This document shows, piece by piece, positions 9,701 to 17,610 of a stretch of DNA of 64,000 bases. The DNA comes from Desulfatibacillum sp. (lineage in GTDB: Bacteria > Desulfobacterota > Desulfobacteria > Desulfobacterales > SpSt-501), in NCBI GenBank assembly GCA_020725555.1, contig DYEU01000016.1, positions 147,610 to 211,609 of the forward strand. Direction: 5' to 3'. The position numbers and the translations under genes are program-made. Positions within the stretch are counted from its first letter, which is position 1. Each line of letters opens with the position of its first letter. The notes below the pieces were generated by a model. The model ran no database searches, had not been told where the DNA came from, and saw only the letters and a program-made list of their open reading frames with translations.

Positions 9701-11165
9701 CGAGCTCGACAGCCACACGGCGGACGCGGGGCTGGAAACACGCATCGAGGCTTTCCTCGACATCGTGCGCGCCTACCGCCACCTCGCCGCCCGACGGGGG
9801 ATCGTGCGCCGCGCCTCCGCCTTCACCCCGGCCCGCACCCTCCTCGACGAGGCCGGGGCGCGGGTCGTCACCTCGACGGGCGAGGTGCTGCCCATGACCG
9901 ACCCCCGCGTCACCGTGCTCATTCCCTCCATGGGCCGGCTGGGCACCGAGGCCTTCGCCGCGGTGCTTCAGGGCTATGGGCTCCATGCCCGGGCGGCGCG
10001 CGAAAACGACGAGGCCGTGCTCAAGCTCGGCCGCGCCAACACCTCCTGCAAGGAGTGCCTGCCGCTCATCCTCACCACGGGGACGCTCCTGGGCTACATC
10101 CGCAACGGCAAGCGGCCCGACGAGGTGCTCGTCTACTTCATGCCCACGGGCTCCGGCCCCTGCCGCTTCGGGCAGTACGCGATCTTCATGGAAGACCTGG
10201 TGCGGCGGCTGGAAATCCCCAACGTGGCCGTGCTCGCGCTCTCCTCGGACAACTCCTACGTCGGCATGGACAAGGACTTCGAGCGCCATGCCTGGTGGGC
10301 GGTGATCGTCTCCGACACCCTCGAGGACATCCGCGCCATGCTGCTCACGGCCGCATCGGACCCCCCGGCGGCGATGGCCGTCTTCGAGGAGGAATGGGTG
10401 CGGATCCGCGCCGCGATGGAGAAGGCCGATTTCAAGATCCTCTGCGCCGCCCTCCGCGCCGCGGCCGCCCGCTTCCGCGCGATCCCGCTCCGGGTCGACC
10501 CCGCCCGCGTGCCCACGATCAGCCTGACCGGCGAGATCTTCGTCCGGCGCGACGCCCTCTCGCGCCAGTACCTGACCGAGCGCCTCGCGGAAAAGGGCTT
10601 CGCCGCCCTCTGCGCGCCCGTCGCCGAGTGGGTCCACTACTGCAACTACCTCGTCGACCACGGCTTCAACCAGGACCCCATGGGCGCCCTGGAGAAGCTC
10701 AAGCTCAAGCTGCGCAACTTCTTCCAGGGCCGCTACGAAAAGGAGATCCGCACGATCCTCGCCGCCTCCGGCCTGCTGCGCGGCGAGCCGCCGGATGTCG
10801 CCTCGGTGATCGAGCACGCCCGGCCGCACCTGTCGCCCGACCTGACCGGCGAGGCCGTGCTCACCGTGGGCGGGGCGCTCCGCGAGATCGTACGCCACAG
10901 CTGCGGCGTGATCGCGATCGGGCCCTTCGGCTGCATGCCGAACCGGCTCTCCGAGGCGATCCTCAGCGAGACCATGACCGCTCGCGACCGCCTCGCCTTC
11001 GACCCCCGCCTGGGCGGCGTGCTCGAGGGGATGGAGGAGCTGCCCTTCCTGGCGATCGAAACCGACGGCTCCCCCTTCCCGCAGCTCATCCACGCCAAGC
11101 TCGAGGCCTTCCTGCTCCGGGCCGAGCGTCTCCACCGGCGCATGCAGGCCGGCGGCCTCCATTGA
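6789..11165 (+). CDS. Giant acyl-CoA dehydratase activase-related protein (BcrAD/BadFG + DUF2229 + HgdB-like)
   Basis: 1458 residues. Two ASKHA-type ATPase domains come first (about 14-260 and 316-580; the second opens with LGLDVGSTTTKAVLL). Each carries a Cys pair like the [4Fe-4S] ligands of HgdC/BcrA activases: NKCASGTGEF plus SRCSVFCKSDC-like in the first, and EACSAGTGSFLE plus NDQCAAF in the second. A DUF2229 domain follows (from about 681, FYPLYSRFFEALG), then a C-terminal part resembling the 2-hydroxyacyl-CoA dehydratase subunit (CKECLPL near 1087). HgdC-type proteins use ATP hydrolysis to push an electron at very low potential into a dehydratase or reductase; fused giants like this are widespread in anaerobes but their substrate is generally unknown. 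There are no separate hgdAB genes in the window. A flavin nitroreductase follows 29 bp downstream. Confidence 0.88.
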   Translation: MVDPVPGHMKRDSSAIGICLGASTVSAVRLEAPPGTSGAKPRIDRVVLLPHEGNPRAALVKALAGVDPAAAARIAATGRKFRTFVNLTSIPEPEAVEAAYPYVKPAGVDCPAVVSAGGETFMVYVLDRRGRIGNVITGNKCASGTGEFFLQQLRRMNVTLEEAARFAAVERPYPVSGRCSVFCKSDCTHATNKGIPKAEVTAGLCRMMANKILELLKKVERRAILLTGGTAQNRMMVEYLRREIPDLVVPEEAPYFEALGAALWALEHETRPFPGMERLFVEGAASFDRLPPLADFRPQVEFKTIARAAIRAGDVCLLGLDVGSTTTKAVLLRRADRALLASDYRRTNGDPVGASRLCYRAILEQVRREVDPREIAVVGLGVTGSGRQIAGLHALTDGVINEIIAHATAAVYFDPQVDTIFEIGGQDAKYTYITNGVPSDYAMNEACSAGTGSFLEESAKETLGVPMEEIAGIALQGTRPPNFNDQCAAFIASDIKNAIHEGLPREDIVAGLVYSICMNYANRVKGNRPVGEKVFMQGGVCYNQAVPLAMAALVGKPIVVPPEPGLMGAFGVALEVDRRMKDGLLAEGRFDLEALAGRAVAYHGGFTCRGGRERCDRRCPIRLIEVEGKKFPFGGACNRYENLRRRVSVDVAALDLVSLRERLLFATHGVPALAAGKSRGRPRVAINRSFLVHTFYPLYSRFFEALGLDVVLPESPTPEGMDRRGAPFCYPAELAHGFFHDLLEAGDSAEFVFLPHFKAVPNADTAASLQSQVCPLVQGETYYLQAAFRGELAELKRRGVRLLRPLLDLSRGVEHAAASLLETARAMGFDTRRANQAFAAALEAQRGFFRAMREAGDRLLRELAADPARFAVVLFGRPYNAYAPEANKGIPHKFASRGIAVLPLDALDLGSERAKRHMYWGMGKLILKAARLTERHPQLFGAYITNFSCGPDSFVITYFRDILGRKPSLTLELDSHTADAGLETRIEAFLDIVRAYRHLAARRGIVRRASAFTPARTLLDEAGARVVTSTGEVLPMTDPRVTVLIPSMGRLGTEAFAAVLQGYGLHARAARENDEAVLKLGRANTSCKECLPLILTTGTLLGYIRNGKRPDEVLVYFMPTGSGPCRFGQYAIFMEDLVRRLEIPNVAVLALSSDNSYVGMDKDFERHAWWAVIVSDTLEDIRAMLLTAASDPPAAMAVFEEEWVRIRAAMEKADFKILCAALRAAAARFRAIPLRVDPARVPTISLTGEIFVRRDALSRQYLTERLAEKGFAALCAPVAEWVHYCNYLVDHGFNQDPMGALEKLKLKLRNFFQGRYEKEIRTILAASGLLRGEPPDVASVIEHARPHLSPDLTGEAVLTVGGALREIVRHSCGVIAIGPFGCMPNRLSEAILSETMTARDRLAFDPRLGGVLEGMEELPFLAIETDGSPFPQLIHAKLEAFLLRAERLHRRMQAGGLH

Positions 11166-11194
11166 GCCGGGGGGAGAAGGCGAGGAGCGCCGCC

Positions 11195-11797
11195 ATGGCC
11201 GCCGCGGACCGCATCCGGCTCCCCCCGCCGCGCTACAGCGGGGTCTTCTCGCTCGAGGAGATCCTCCTCGCGCGCCGCTCGCAGCGCACCTTCGGCCGCG
11301 AGCCGCTCACGGTCGACGAGATCACCCAGCTCCTCTGGGCGGCCCAGGGGGTGACCCACCCGAACGGCTACCGCACCGCCCCCTCGGCCGGCGCCCTCTA
11401 CCCCCTCGAGACCTACGCCGCCGTCGGGCACGCCGTGGGACTTGCCGTCGGGTTCTACCGCTACGACCCCGCCGCCCACGCGCTCGAGCGGCGCTCGGGC
11501 GAGGACCTGCGGCCCGCCTTCCGCCGCGCCGCGCTCGACCAGCGGGCGATCGAGCGGGCGCCCGTCGTCTTTCTCCTCACCGCGGTCTACGGCCGCACGA
11601 CCGGCCGCTACGGGGAGCGCGGGGTGCGCTACGCGATCCTCGAAGCCGGGCACGCGGCGCAGAACCTCTGCCTGCAGGCCGCGGCCCTCGACCTCGGAAG
11701 CGTCCTGATCGGCGCCTTCCGCGACCGGGAGATCCGCGAGGCGGCGGCCCTGGCCCCCGGCGAGGAGCCGCTCTACCTCGCGCCGGTGGGGAAATGA
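11195..11797 (+). CDS. SagB/ThcOx-type nitroreductase family dehydrogenase
   Basis: 200 residues of the nitroreductase fold, SagB-like subgroup: LLARRSQRTFGREPLTVDEITQLLWAAQGVTHPNGYRTAPSAGALYPLETY at the N-terminal half and EAGHAAQNLCLQAAALDLGSVLIGAF in the middle (given here as consecutive motifs RRSQRTF, APSAGALYPLE and EAGHAAQNL). It should bind FMN and work as a homodimer in the cytoplasm. No azole-peptide biosynthesis genes (cyclodehydratase, precursor) are near, so a role in natural-product oxidation is not supported. Start chosen at the ATG 11195, preceded by GAGGAG about 8 bases upstream; a TTG at 11163 in the same frame is an alternative. It lies between the giant activase gene and the MFS gene, same strand, and probably shares their transcript. 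Confidence 0.8.
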   Translation: MAAADRIRLPPPRYSGVFSLEEILLARRSQRTFGREPLTVDEITQLLWAAQGVTHPNGYRTAPSAGALYPLETYAAVGHAVGLAVGFYRYDPAAHALERRSGEDLRPAFRRAALDQRAIERAPVVFLLTAVYGRTTGRYGERGVRYAILEAGHAAQNLCLQAAALDLGSVLIGAFRDREIREAAALAPGEEPLYLAPVGK

Positions 11798-11819
11798 GCC
11801 GGCCCGCCCGGAGGAGCGC

Positions 11820-13184
11820 ATGAACCGACGGCGGGCCGTCTGGGGCTGGGCGCTCTACGACTGGGCCAACTCGGCCTTCGCCACGACCGTGATGGCCGGG
11901 TTCTTCCCCGTGTTCTTCAAGCAGTTCTGGGCCGCGGGCGCGGACACGGCCTGGAGCACGGCCAAGCTCGGCTTCACCAACGCCGCGGCCGGCCTGGTCG
12001 CGGCCGCGCTCGCCCCGGTCCTGGGCGCCGCGGCCGACGCCTCCTTCGCCCGCAAGCGCTTCCTCGCCGCCTTCGCCTTCCTCGGGGCCGCGGCGACGGC
12101 GGGGCTCTTCTTCATCGGCGAGGGCAACTGGCCGGCCGCCGCGCTCGCCTACGCGACCGGCATCCTGGGGTTCGCCGGGGCGAACGTCTTCTACGACGCG
12201 CTCCTGCCCGCGGTCGCCCCGCCGGAGCGCCTCGAAGCCGTCTCGAGCCTGGGCTTCGCCCTGGGCTACCTCGGCGGCGGGCTCCTCTTCCTCCTGAACG
12301 TGCTCATGACGCTCTTTCCCGCGGCCTTCGGCCTCCCCGGCCCGGAGGCCGCGGTCCGGCTCTCCTTTCTCACCGTGGCCCTCTGGTGGGCCGGCTTTTC
12401 CGTGTTTCTGCTCCGCTGGGTCCCGGAGCCGCGCGGGGCGGCCCCCGTGCCGGGCCTCACCCGCCTTGCGGCCGAAGGCTTCCGGCGCCTGGCCTTCACC
12501 TTCCGCGGCATCCGCGGCCACCGGCCGGCGCTCCTCTTTCTCGCCGCCTACTGGTGCTACATCGACGGCGTCGACACGATCATCCGCATGGCGGTCGACT
12601 ACGGGCTGGCGCTCGGGTTCCCGGCGACCGACCTGGTCGCGGCGCTGCTGCTCGTGCAGTTCGTCGGCTTCCCCGCGGCGCTGGCCTTCGGCCGCCTGGG
12701 CACGGCCTGGGGGCCAAGGCGGGCGATCTTCCTGGGGATCGGGGTCTACGTGGGGGCGACGGTGTGGGGGGCCTTCCTGGAGGACCGCCGGGAATTCTAC
12801 GCGCTGGCGGTGCTGATCGGGCTCGTCCAGGGCGGGGTGCAGGCGCTCAGCCGCTCGCTCTACGCCCGCCTCATCCCCGGGGGCCGGGAAGCCGAGTTCT
12901 TCGGCTTCTACAACATGATCGGGAAATTCGCGGCGATCCTCGGGCCGGCCCTCATGGGGGCGGTGGGGCTCGCCGCAAGCCGGATCCTGCTGCCCGAGGC
13001 CCCCTCGAGCGAGGAGATGCTGCGCGCCGGCCGGCTCGCCGCGCGCCTGAGCCTCGCCTCGGTCCTCCTTCTCTTCGCCGCGGGCGCGGCGCTTCTTTAT
13101 TTCGTGCGCGAGCCCGCCTCCCCCGGCCCCGGCGGGACGGGAGGCGACAGGGCGGCAAGCGCGCCGAGGAGCGCGCCGGCGTGA
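11820..13184 (+). CDS. MFS transporter, UMF1 (Atg22-like) family
   Basis: 454 residues with about 12 membrane segments. The N-terminal WALYDWANSAFATTV signature is diagnostic of the UMF1/Atg22-like branch of the major facilitator superfamily; further on, the ANVFYDALLP, GVQALSRSLYARLIP and EFFGFYNMIGKFAAILGP motifs are equally typical. It is an inner-membrane carrier, probably exporting amino acids or similar small molecules, but the bacterial members have no settled substrate. A ribosome site GGAGG lies 7 bases before the ATG. Its last 88 bp overlap, on the opposite strand, the 3' end of the glycerophosphodiesterase gene. It follows the nitroreductase gene by 22 bp. Confidence 0.88.
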   Translation: MNRRRAVWGWALYDWANSAFATTVMAGFFPVFFKQFWAAGADTAWSTAKLGFTNAAAGLVAAALAPVLGAAADASFARKRFLAAFAFLGAAATAGLFFIGEGNWPAAALAYATGILGFAGANVFYDALLPAVAPPERLEAVSSLGFALGYLGGGLLFLLNVLMTLFPAAFGLPGPEAAVRLSFLTVALWWAGFSVFLLRWVPEPRGAAPVPGLTRLAAEGFRRLAFTFRGIRGHRPALLFLAAYWCYIDGVDTIIRMAVDYGLALGFPATDLVAALLLVQFVGFPAALAFGRLGTAWGPRRAIFLGIGVYVGATVWGAFLEDRREFYALAVLIGLVQGGVQALSRSLYARLIPGGREAEFFGFYNMIGKFAAILGPALMGAVGLAASRILLPEAPSSEEMLRAGRLAARLSLASVLLLFAAGAALLYFVREPASPGPGGTGGDRAASAPRSAPA

Positions 13185-13948
13185 TTGGTGAAGACCCAGT
13201 CCACGCCGCGGCCCACCTCGCGGAAGAGCACGGGAAGGGATCGGGCATAGCCCGTGCCCGCGGATTGGCCCGCCGCGTGGTGGCGCGACAGCCGCCGGTC
13301 GGAAAGGAGAAGGTAATGCGCGGCGATCCCGGCGAAGCCCGCGGCGAGCGCGATGCGGCTCGCGGCGGCCGGAAGGCCCTGGGCGACGGCGACGAAGCAG
13401 GAGGCGGGGGCGAAACGGATGCGGCCGAAGAGCCGCGGGTCGAGGGCGAGGAGATGGTAGTCTTCCCGCGGCCGGAGCCCCTCGAAGATCCGCGCCAGCC
13501 TGCGGTTGCGGCCGGCCGGGTCGGGCCAGGGCTCGTCCTTGATCTCGACCATGAGGTGCAGGCGGCCGCCGAAACGCCGCACCACCTCCGCGAGCGCGGG
13601 GACCTCGGGGACGCGGCGGCGGAGCTCGGCGAAGGACAGCTCCCGGATCCGCTCCCGCACCCCCCACAGGCGGCCGAGATCGGGGTCGTGGGCCACGACG
13701 GGGACCTCGTCGGCCGTCCAGCGCAGGTCGCACTCGATCCCCCAGGCCCCGCAGGCGGCCGCGGCCTCGAAGGCGGCAAGCGTGTTCTCGAAGAGGCGGC
13801 GGTTGTCGTGCTCGCCGCGGTGGGCGACGATGCGGCAGGCGCGCAGCCGGGCTTCCGGCGGGGGCGCCTGCGGGAAGCGCTCCCAGAGCGCGTCCGCGGC
13901 GGCGAGAAGGAGCGGCTCCAGCCGGTCGAAGAGGGACATCGCGGGCAT
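13097..13948 (-). CDS. Glycerophosphodiester phosphodiesterase
   Basis: 283 residues of the GDPD TIM-barrel family, which hydrolyses glycerophosphodiesters to glycerol-3-phosphate and an alcohol. Motifs in order: IVAHRGEHDNRR with ENTLAAFEAA (His and Arg of the catalytic site, about residue 48), WGIECDLRWT (Glu and Asp metal ligands), VVAHDPDLGRL (second catalytic His) and LMVEIKDEP. No signal peptide, so cytoplasmic. An ATG 9 bases further in (13939) is an equally possible start. The 3' end runs 88 bp into the convergent MFS gene, which is longer than usual for convergent neighbours. It is divergent from the TIM-barrel isomerase gene at 14032. Confidence 0.88.
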   Translation of the reverse strand: MPAMSLFDRLEPLLLAAADALWERFPQAPPPEARLRACRIVAHRGEHDNRRLFENTLAAFEAAAACGAWGIECDLRWTADEVPVVAHDPDLGRLWGVRERIRELSFAELRRRVPEVPALAEVVRRFGGRLHLMVEIKDEPWPDPAGRNRRLARIFEGLRPREDYHLLALDPRLFGRIRFAPASCFVAVAQGLPAAASRIALAAGFAGIAAHYLLLSDRRLSRHHAAGQSAGTGYARSLPVLFREVGRGVDWVFTNHAGALLGALAALSPPVPPGPGEAGSRTK

Positions 13949-14031
13949 CCGGGCTTGCGGGTCCGGGCGGAAGACGGGCCCACTCTACGCCGCCGGGGAG
14001 CCGGCGGTCAACCGCGCACCGGGAGAACGGG

Positions 14032-14826
14032 GTGGAGGCGCTGATCGCGGCAGTCCAGGTGCACACGAGCCTGCGGCGCCTTCTCGCGGGGGATCTCGAG
14101 CATTTCCTCGGCCGCCGGCTGAACCCCGAGATCGCCTTCGACGCCGAGGCCTTGGACGGCTGCGGCACGGAGGCGGTGTCCCGGGTCGCGGGCGCGCTGC
14201 GCGGGGCGGGGCTGCGCGTGAGCTTCCACGGCCCCTTCGTCGACCTCGCGGTCGGCTCGAGCGACCCCGCCGTGCGCGCGGTCGCCGCGCGGCGCTTCGA
14301 GCAGATCCTCGCGCTCGTGCCCCTCTTCCGGCCGGTCACGCTCGTCGCCCACGCGGGCTACGACTGGCGGCGCCACGAGTACTTCCGCCCCGTCTGGATG
14401 GAGCACTCCGTCCGCTTCTGGTCGCAGCTCGCCGCGCGCCTTGCGCCTTTCGGCTGCCGCCTCGTCCTCGAAAACGTCTTCGAGCGCGGCCCGGAGGAGA
14501 TGGCCGAGCTTCTCGCGCGTCTGGCCGCGGACGGCGTCGGCCTCTGCCTGGACGTGGGCCACGCCGCCGCCTTCGGCGAGGAGCCGCCGGCCGGCTGGGT
14601 GGAGCGGCTGGGGCGCTTCGTGGGGGAGCTCCACCTCCACGACAACGGCGGCCGGCGCGACGAGCACCTGCCCGTGGGCCGCGGCCGGATCGAGTTCGGC
14701 CCGCTTCTTGCGAGACTCTGGGCGATGCACCCCGAGCCGCCGCTCATGACCCTCGAGATCCACCGCCGCGGGGACCTCGAGGAGAGCCTGGCGGGCCTCG
14801 CCCGGGTCCTGCCGCGGCCGCTCTGA
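14032..14826 (+). CDS. Xylose-isomerase-like TIM-barrel protein (AP endonuclease 2 family)
   Basis: 264 residues. The fold is the sugar-phosphate isomerase/epimerase TIM barrel: SFHGPFVDL early, LVAHAGYDW, LVLENVFE (metal-binding Glu), LCLDVGHAA (Asp and His ligands), GELHLHDNGG and a final TLEIHR. These are the metal-site positions of the AP_endonuc_2 family, whose members include endonuclease IV, hydroxypyruvate isomerase and inosose dehydratase. It lacks the extended DNA-binding loops of endonuclease IV as far as can be judged, so a small-molecule isomerase is more likely. The start is GTG at 14032; the body of the fold begins immediately afterwards. Substrate unknown. It is divergent from the glycerophosphodiesterase. 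Confidence 0.72.
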   Translation: MEALIAAVQVHTSLRRLLAGDLEHFLGRRLNPEIAFDAEALDGCGTEAVSRVAGALRGAGLRVSFHGPFVDLAVGSSDPAVRAVAARRFEQILALVPLFRPVTLVAHAGYDWRRHEYFRPVWMEHSVRFWSQLAARLAPFGCRLVLENVFERGPEEMAELLARLAADGVGLCLDVGHAAAFGEEPPAGWVERLGRFVGELHLHDNGGRRDEHLPVGRGRIEFGPLLARLWAMHPEPPLMTLEIHRRGDLEESLAGLARVLPRPL

Positions 14827-14923
14827 GGCCGGGATTTTCCGCTTGTCATCGCCCCCCGATCGGTGGCAGGGTGGCCGGGCGGCGCGCGCCCCCCGTGGGG
14901 GCCGAGGGCGCGCCCGGAACGCG

Positions 14924-16372
14924 ATGGCCCGATCGCATCTCCATACCGTCTGGTTCCACCCGGAGGGGATTTTCGCCCTGGGGGGCTCAGCCGCTTTGCC
15001 GGCCGGGGCGGCGGGGGGCGCGCTCGCGCGTTTCTTGCGCGATACCGGCCTGCGGGCCGGGATCGCAAGCCGCCTCCCGCCCGCCGCGGCGCGGGGGCGG
15101 CTGGCATCCCTCCTCGGGGTGCGCCTTGCGAAAACGGCGGCGGTGCTTGCGCTCCCGGCCGGCGCTGCGGCACCCTTGCCCGCCTTCTTTCGTGCCGCAG
15201 CCCGCCGCCTGGGGATCCCGCCGGAGCGCTTCCTTGCCGTCTCGGGGGAGGCCCCGTTCCTTGAGGCCGCGCGGCGGGCGGGCTGGCGCACGCTGGGCCT
15301 CGATTGCGACGCGGCGCAGGCTTCCGGCCCCGGCGGGGCGGCCCTGGTCGAGCGCCTGCGCATGGAGCTTCCGCTCCCCGCGGGGAAGCTCCCCAACGAG
15401 TGGCTCGCCCGCTTCCTGCACGAGTTCCGCTTCCAGGACCCCTCGCTGCTCATCAACCCCGGGGTCGGGGAGGACATCGCCGCCGTGGACGTGACGGGCG
15501 AGGAGGTCCTCATCCTCAAGTCGGACCCGATCACCTTCGCCACCGACGCGATCGGGCAGTACGCCGTGCTCGTGAACGCCAACGACATCGCCACCGCCGG
15601 CGCCGACCCGCGCTGGCTTCTGGCCACGCTCCTTTTCCCGCCGGGGACCACGCCGGCCGGCATCCGCGGCGTCCTCTCCGACCTCTCCGCATTCTGCCGC
15701 CGCTGGGGCATCACCCTGTGCGGGGGGCACACCGAGGTCACCGACGCCGTGGTGCGGCCCGTGGTCTGCGGCACGATGGCGGGGCGGGTGCGGCGGCGGG
15801 AGCTGATCGACAAGCGCCGCATGCGGCCGGGCGATGTCCTGCTCATGACCAAGTCGGCCGGGGTCGAGGGGACCGCCATCCTCGCCCGCGAGTTCGCCCC
15901 CCGCCTGCGCCGGCTCGGCATCCCCGCATCCGAGATCGCCCGTGCCCGGGGCTTCCTCGAGCGGATCTCGGTCCTCGCCGAGGCGCGCTCGGCCGCGGCC
16001 TGCGGGGGGGTGAGCGCCATGCACGACGTCACCGAGGGCGGGGTCGCGACGGCAATCGCGGAGCTCGCCGCGGCGGGCGGCTGCGAGCTGCGGGTCGACC
16101 TCGAGGCCATCCCGGTGCGGCCGGAGACCCGCCGCCTCTGCCGGCTCCTCGGCCTCGACCCCCTCGGCCTGATCGGCTCGGGAAGCCTGCTCATCGCCTG
16201 CCGGCCGGGGCGGGCGCCGCGGGTCGAGCAGGCGATCCGCCACGCCGGGGTCGAGGTCACGCGCATCGGGGAAGCGGTGGGGAAAGGCGCCGCCGTGCGG
16301 GGGGTCAGGCGCGGCCGGCCGATCCCCTGGCCGCGCTTCGCGGTGGACGAGATCGCGCGGCTCTTCGCTTAG
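14924..16372 (+). CDS. AIR-synthase/HypE-like protein with N-terminal inactive HAD-like domain
   Basis: 482 residues. The C-terminal two thirds (about 145-482) is an AIR-synthase-related fold as in HypE, ThiL and PurM: NPGVGEDIAAVDV, an LKSDPITF strand, VNANDIATAGADP, CGGHTEVTDAV and MHDVTEGGVATAIAELA. The N-terminal 140 residues resemble a HAD phosphatase in outline: VWFHPEGIFAL where a HAD has the catalytic DxD, GIASRLP in place of motif II, and a LGIPPERFLAVSGEAPFLEAARRAGWRTLGL-like end. The catalytic Asp residues are replaced, so that domain is probably not a phosphatase. No hydrogenase genes are nearby, which makes a HypE role doubtful. Start at 14924 gives a complete first strand; a further in-frame ATG lies at 14843 but adds only low-complexity residues. 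Confidence 0.7.
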   Translation: MARSHLHTVWFHPEGIFALGGSAALPAGAAGGALARFLRDTGLRAGIASRLPPAAARGRLASLLGVRLAKTAAVLALPAGAAAPLPAFFRAAARRLGIPPERFLAVSGEAPFLEAARRAGWRTLGLDCDAAQASGPGGAALVERLRMELPLPAGKLPNEWLARFLHEFRFQDPSLLINPGVGEDIAAVDVTGEEVLILKSDPITFATDAIGQYAVLVNANDIATAGADPRWLLATLLFPPGTTPAGIRGVLSDLSAFCRRWGITLCGGHTEVTDAVVRPVVCGTMAGRVRRRELIDKRRMRPGDVLLMTKSAGVEGTAILAREFAPRLRRLGIPASEIARARGFLERISVLAEARSAAACGGVSAMHDVTEGGVATAIAELAAAGGCELRVDLEAIPVRPETRRLCRLLGLDPLGLIGSGSLLIACRPGRAPRVEQAIRHAGVEVTRIGEAVGKGAAVRGVRRGRPIPWPRFAVDEIARLFA

Positions 16373-16384
16373 AGCGGGGAGGGC

Positions 16385-17014
16385 TCAGCGCTTGATGCCG
16401 CGGTGGAAGGTCTCGAAGGCGAGGCTGAGGGTTTCCTTGAGGTGATCCTGGCCGTCGCTCACCAGCCGCTTGCTCGTCATCCAGAGGATCACGCCCGAGA
16501 AGAGCGACCAGAAGGCGTCCGCCATGGCCACGGGGTGGCGGTCGATGAAGATCTTGCGCGCGACCCCCTCCTTGAAGATCTGGACGATCGACTTCATCGA
16601 CTTCCCGATCAGGTCCTTGATCTCCTGAAGCAGCTGGGGGCTTAAGTTCCTGAGCGTGTCGCTCGACTGCAGGTGAAACATGTTCATGATGATGAGCGGA
16701 TCAAACTCGTAGACGTCGAACATGGCCTCCATGAGGGCCTGGAGGCGTTTCTCGGGATCGGCCTCCTTCATGGCGTTCACGTGCTCGATGCGCAAGAGGA
16801 GGTACTGCAGGATGCGCAGCGACAGCGAGGCGTAGAGCTCTTCCTTGTTGCGGAAATAGAGGTAGAGGGTCCCCGGGCTGAGCTCGGCCTGGGTGGCGAT
16901 ATCCTCCATCGTCGCCTTGTTGAAGCCCTTCTCGGAGAAGACGCGCTTGGCGGCGACCAGAATCTGCTGTTTTCTTCGTTCCTTTTCGCGTTCCTTGCGT
17001 TCCTGGATGCCCAT
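16385..17014 (-). CDS. TetR/AcrR-family transcriptional regulator
   Basis: 209 residues. N-terminal TetR helix-turn-helix at about 14-60: KQQILVAAKRVFSEKGFNKATMEDIATQAELSPGTLYLYFRNKEELY is the classical pattern (motifs AAKRVFSEKGF and LSPGTLYLYF). The remaining 150 residues form the helical ligand-binding and dimerisation part and resemble the TetR_C domain of fatty-acid or efflux regulators. The ligand is unknown. It is divergent from the YbaK-like gene, with an 83-bp intergenic stretch that is unusually AT-rich for the window and is the obvious place for its operator. The gene's own codon use is a little less GC-rich than its neighbours'. Start at 17014 is preceded by GGTGGG. Confidence 0.88.
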   Translation of the reverse strand: MGIQERKEREKERRKQQILVAAKRVFSEKGFNKATMEDIATQAELSPGTLYLYFRNKEELYASLSLRILQYLLLRIEHVNAMKEADPEKRLQALMEAMFDVYEFDPLIIMNMFHLQSSDTLRNLSPQLLQEIKDLIGKSMKSIVQIFKEGVARKIFIDRHPVAMADAFWSLFSGVILWMTSKRLVSDGQDHLKETLSLAFETFHRGIKR

Positions 17015-17097
17015 ACCCACCAGCCTGAATTTGTTTTTTTTTGTGAAATGACTTTTAGTGATTGCTGAACGTTTCGTCAAGTGGAAAGGGGGTTCGA

Positions 17098-17607
17098 ATG
17101 GAAGAGGAGCTGAGCCCGAGCGCCCGGCGGGTGGCGCAAGCCCTGGCCGCCCTGGGCGCCGGGGGGCGCGTGCGCGAGATGCCCGCAAGCACCCGCACGG
17201 CGGCCGAGGCGGCCCGGGCCGTCGGTTGCGCGGTGGGGCAGATCGCCAAGTCCCTGGTGTTCCAGGTCGCGCCGGACGGGAGGGCCGTGCTGGTGATCGC
17301 CAGCGGCGCAAACCGCGTCGACGAAAAAAAACTCGCCCTCCTCCTGGGCGGGCCGGTGCGCAAGGCCTCGGCCGAATTCGTGCGCGAGGTGACCGGCTTC
17401 GCCGTGGGTGGGGTCCCGCCCGTCGGGCTGCGCACGGCGCTTGACGTGCTGATCGACGAGGATCTCTTCCGCTACGGCGAGATCTGGGCTGCGGCGGGCA
17501 CCCCGCGCGCGGTCTTCGCCACGACACCCGCCGAGCTTGCGCGCCTGACGGCAGGACGCGTGGCCCGGCTCGCCGAGGAGCCCCCGCAGCCCCCGGCCGG
17601 GGGGTGA
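17098..17607 (+). CDS. YbaK/ProX-type aminoacyl-tRNA deacylase
   Basis: 169 residues, the normal length of the YbaK/EbsC family. These proteins remove wrongly attached amino acids from tRNA (for instance Cys- or Ala-tRNAPro). Conserved points: TAAEAARAVGCAVGQIAKSLVF with the essential Lys, VLVIASGANRVDEKKL, and FAVGGVPPVG near residue 103 followed by LDVLIDEDLF and WAAAGTP. Start at ATG 17098, preceded by AAAGGGGG. It is divergent from the TetR gene and converges with the RNB nuclease with 3 bp between the stops. Which amino acid it edits cannot be read from the sequence. Confidence 0.85.
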   Translation: MEEELSPSARRVAQALAALGAGGRVREMPASTRTAAEAARAVGCAVGQIAKSLVFQVAPDGRAVLVIASGANRVDEKKLALLLGGPVRKASAEFVREVTGFAVGGVPPVGLRTALDVLIDEDLFRYGEIWAAAGTPRAVFATTPAELARLTAGRVARLAEEPPQPPAGG

Positions 17608-17610
17608 GGC

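Noticed and set aside
6828..11162. Long open frame on the minus strand opposite the giant activase gene (1444 codons)
   Set aside because: It is a shadow of the very GC-rich plus-strand gene; no family motifs, and the plus frame has clear domains.
11195..11797. SagB-type azole-peptide biosynthesis role of the nitroreductase
   Set aside because: No cyclodehydratase, precursor peptide or transporter of that type nearby.
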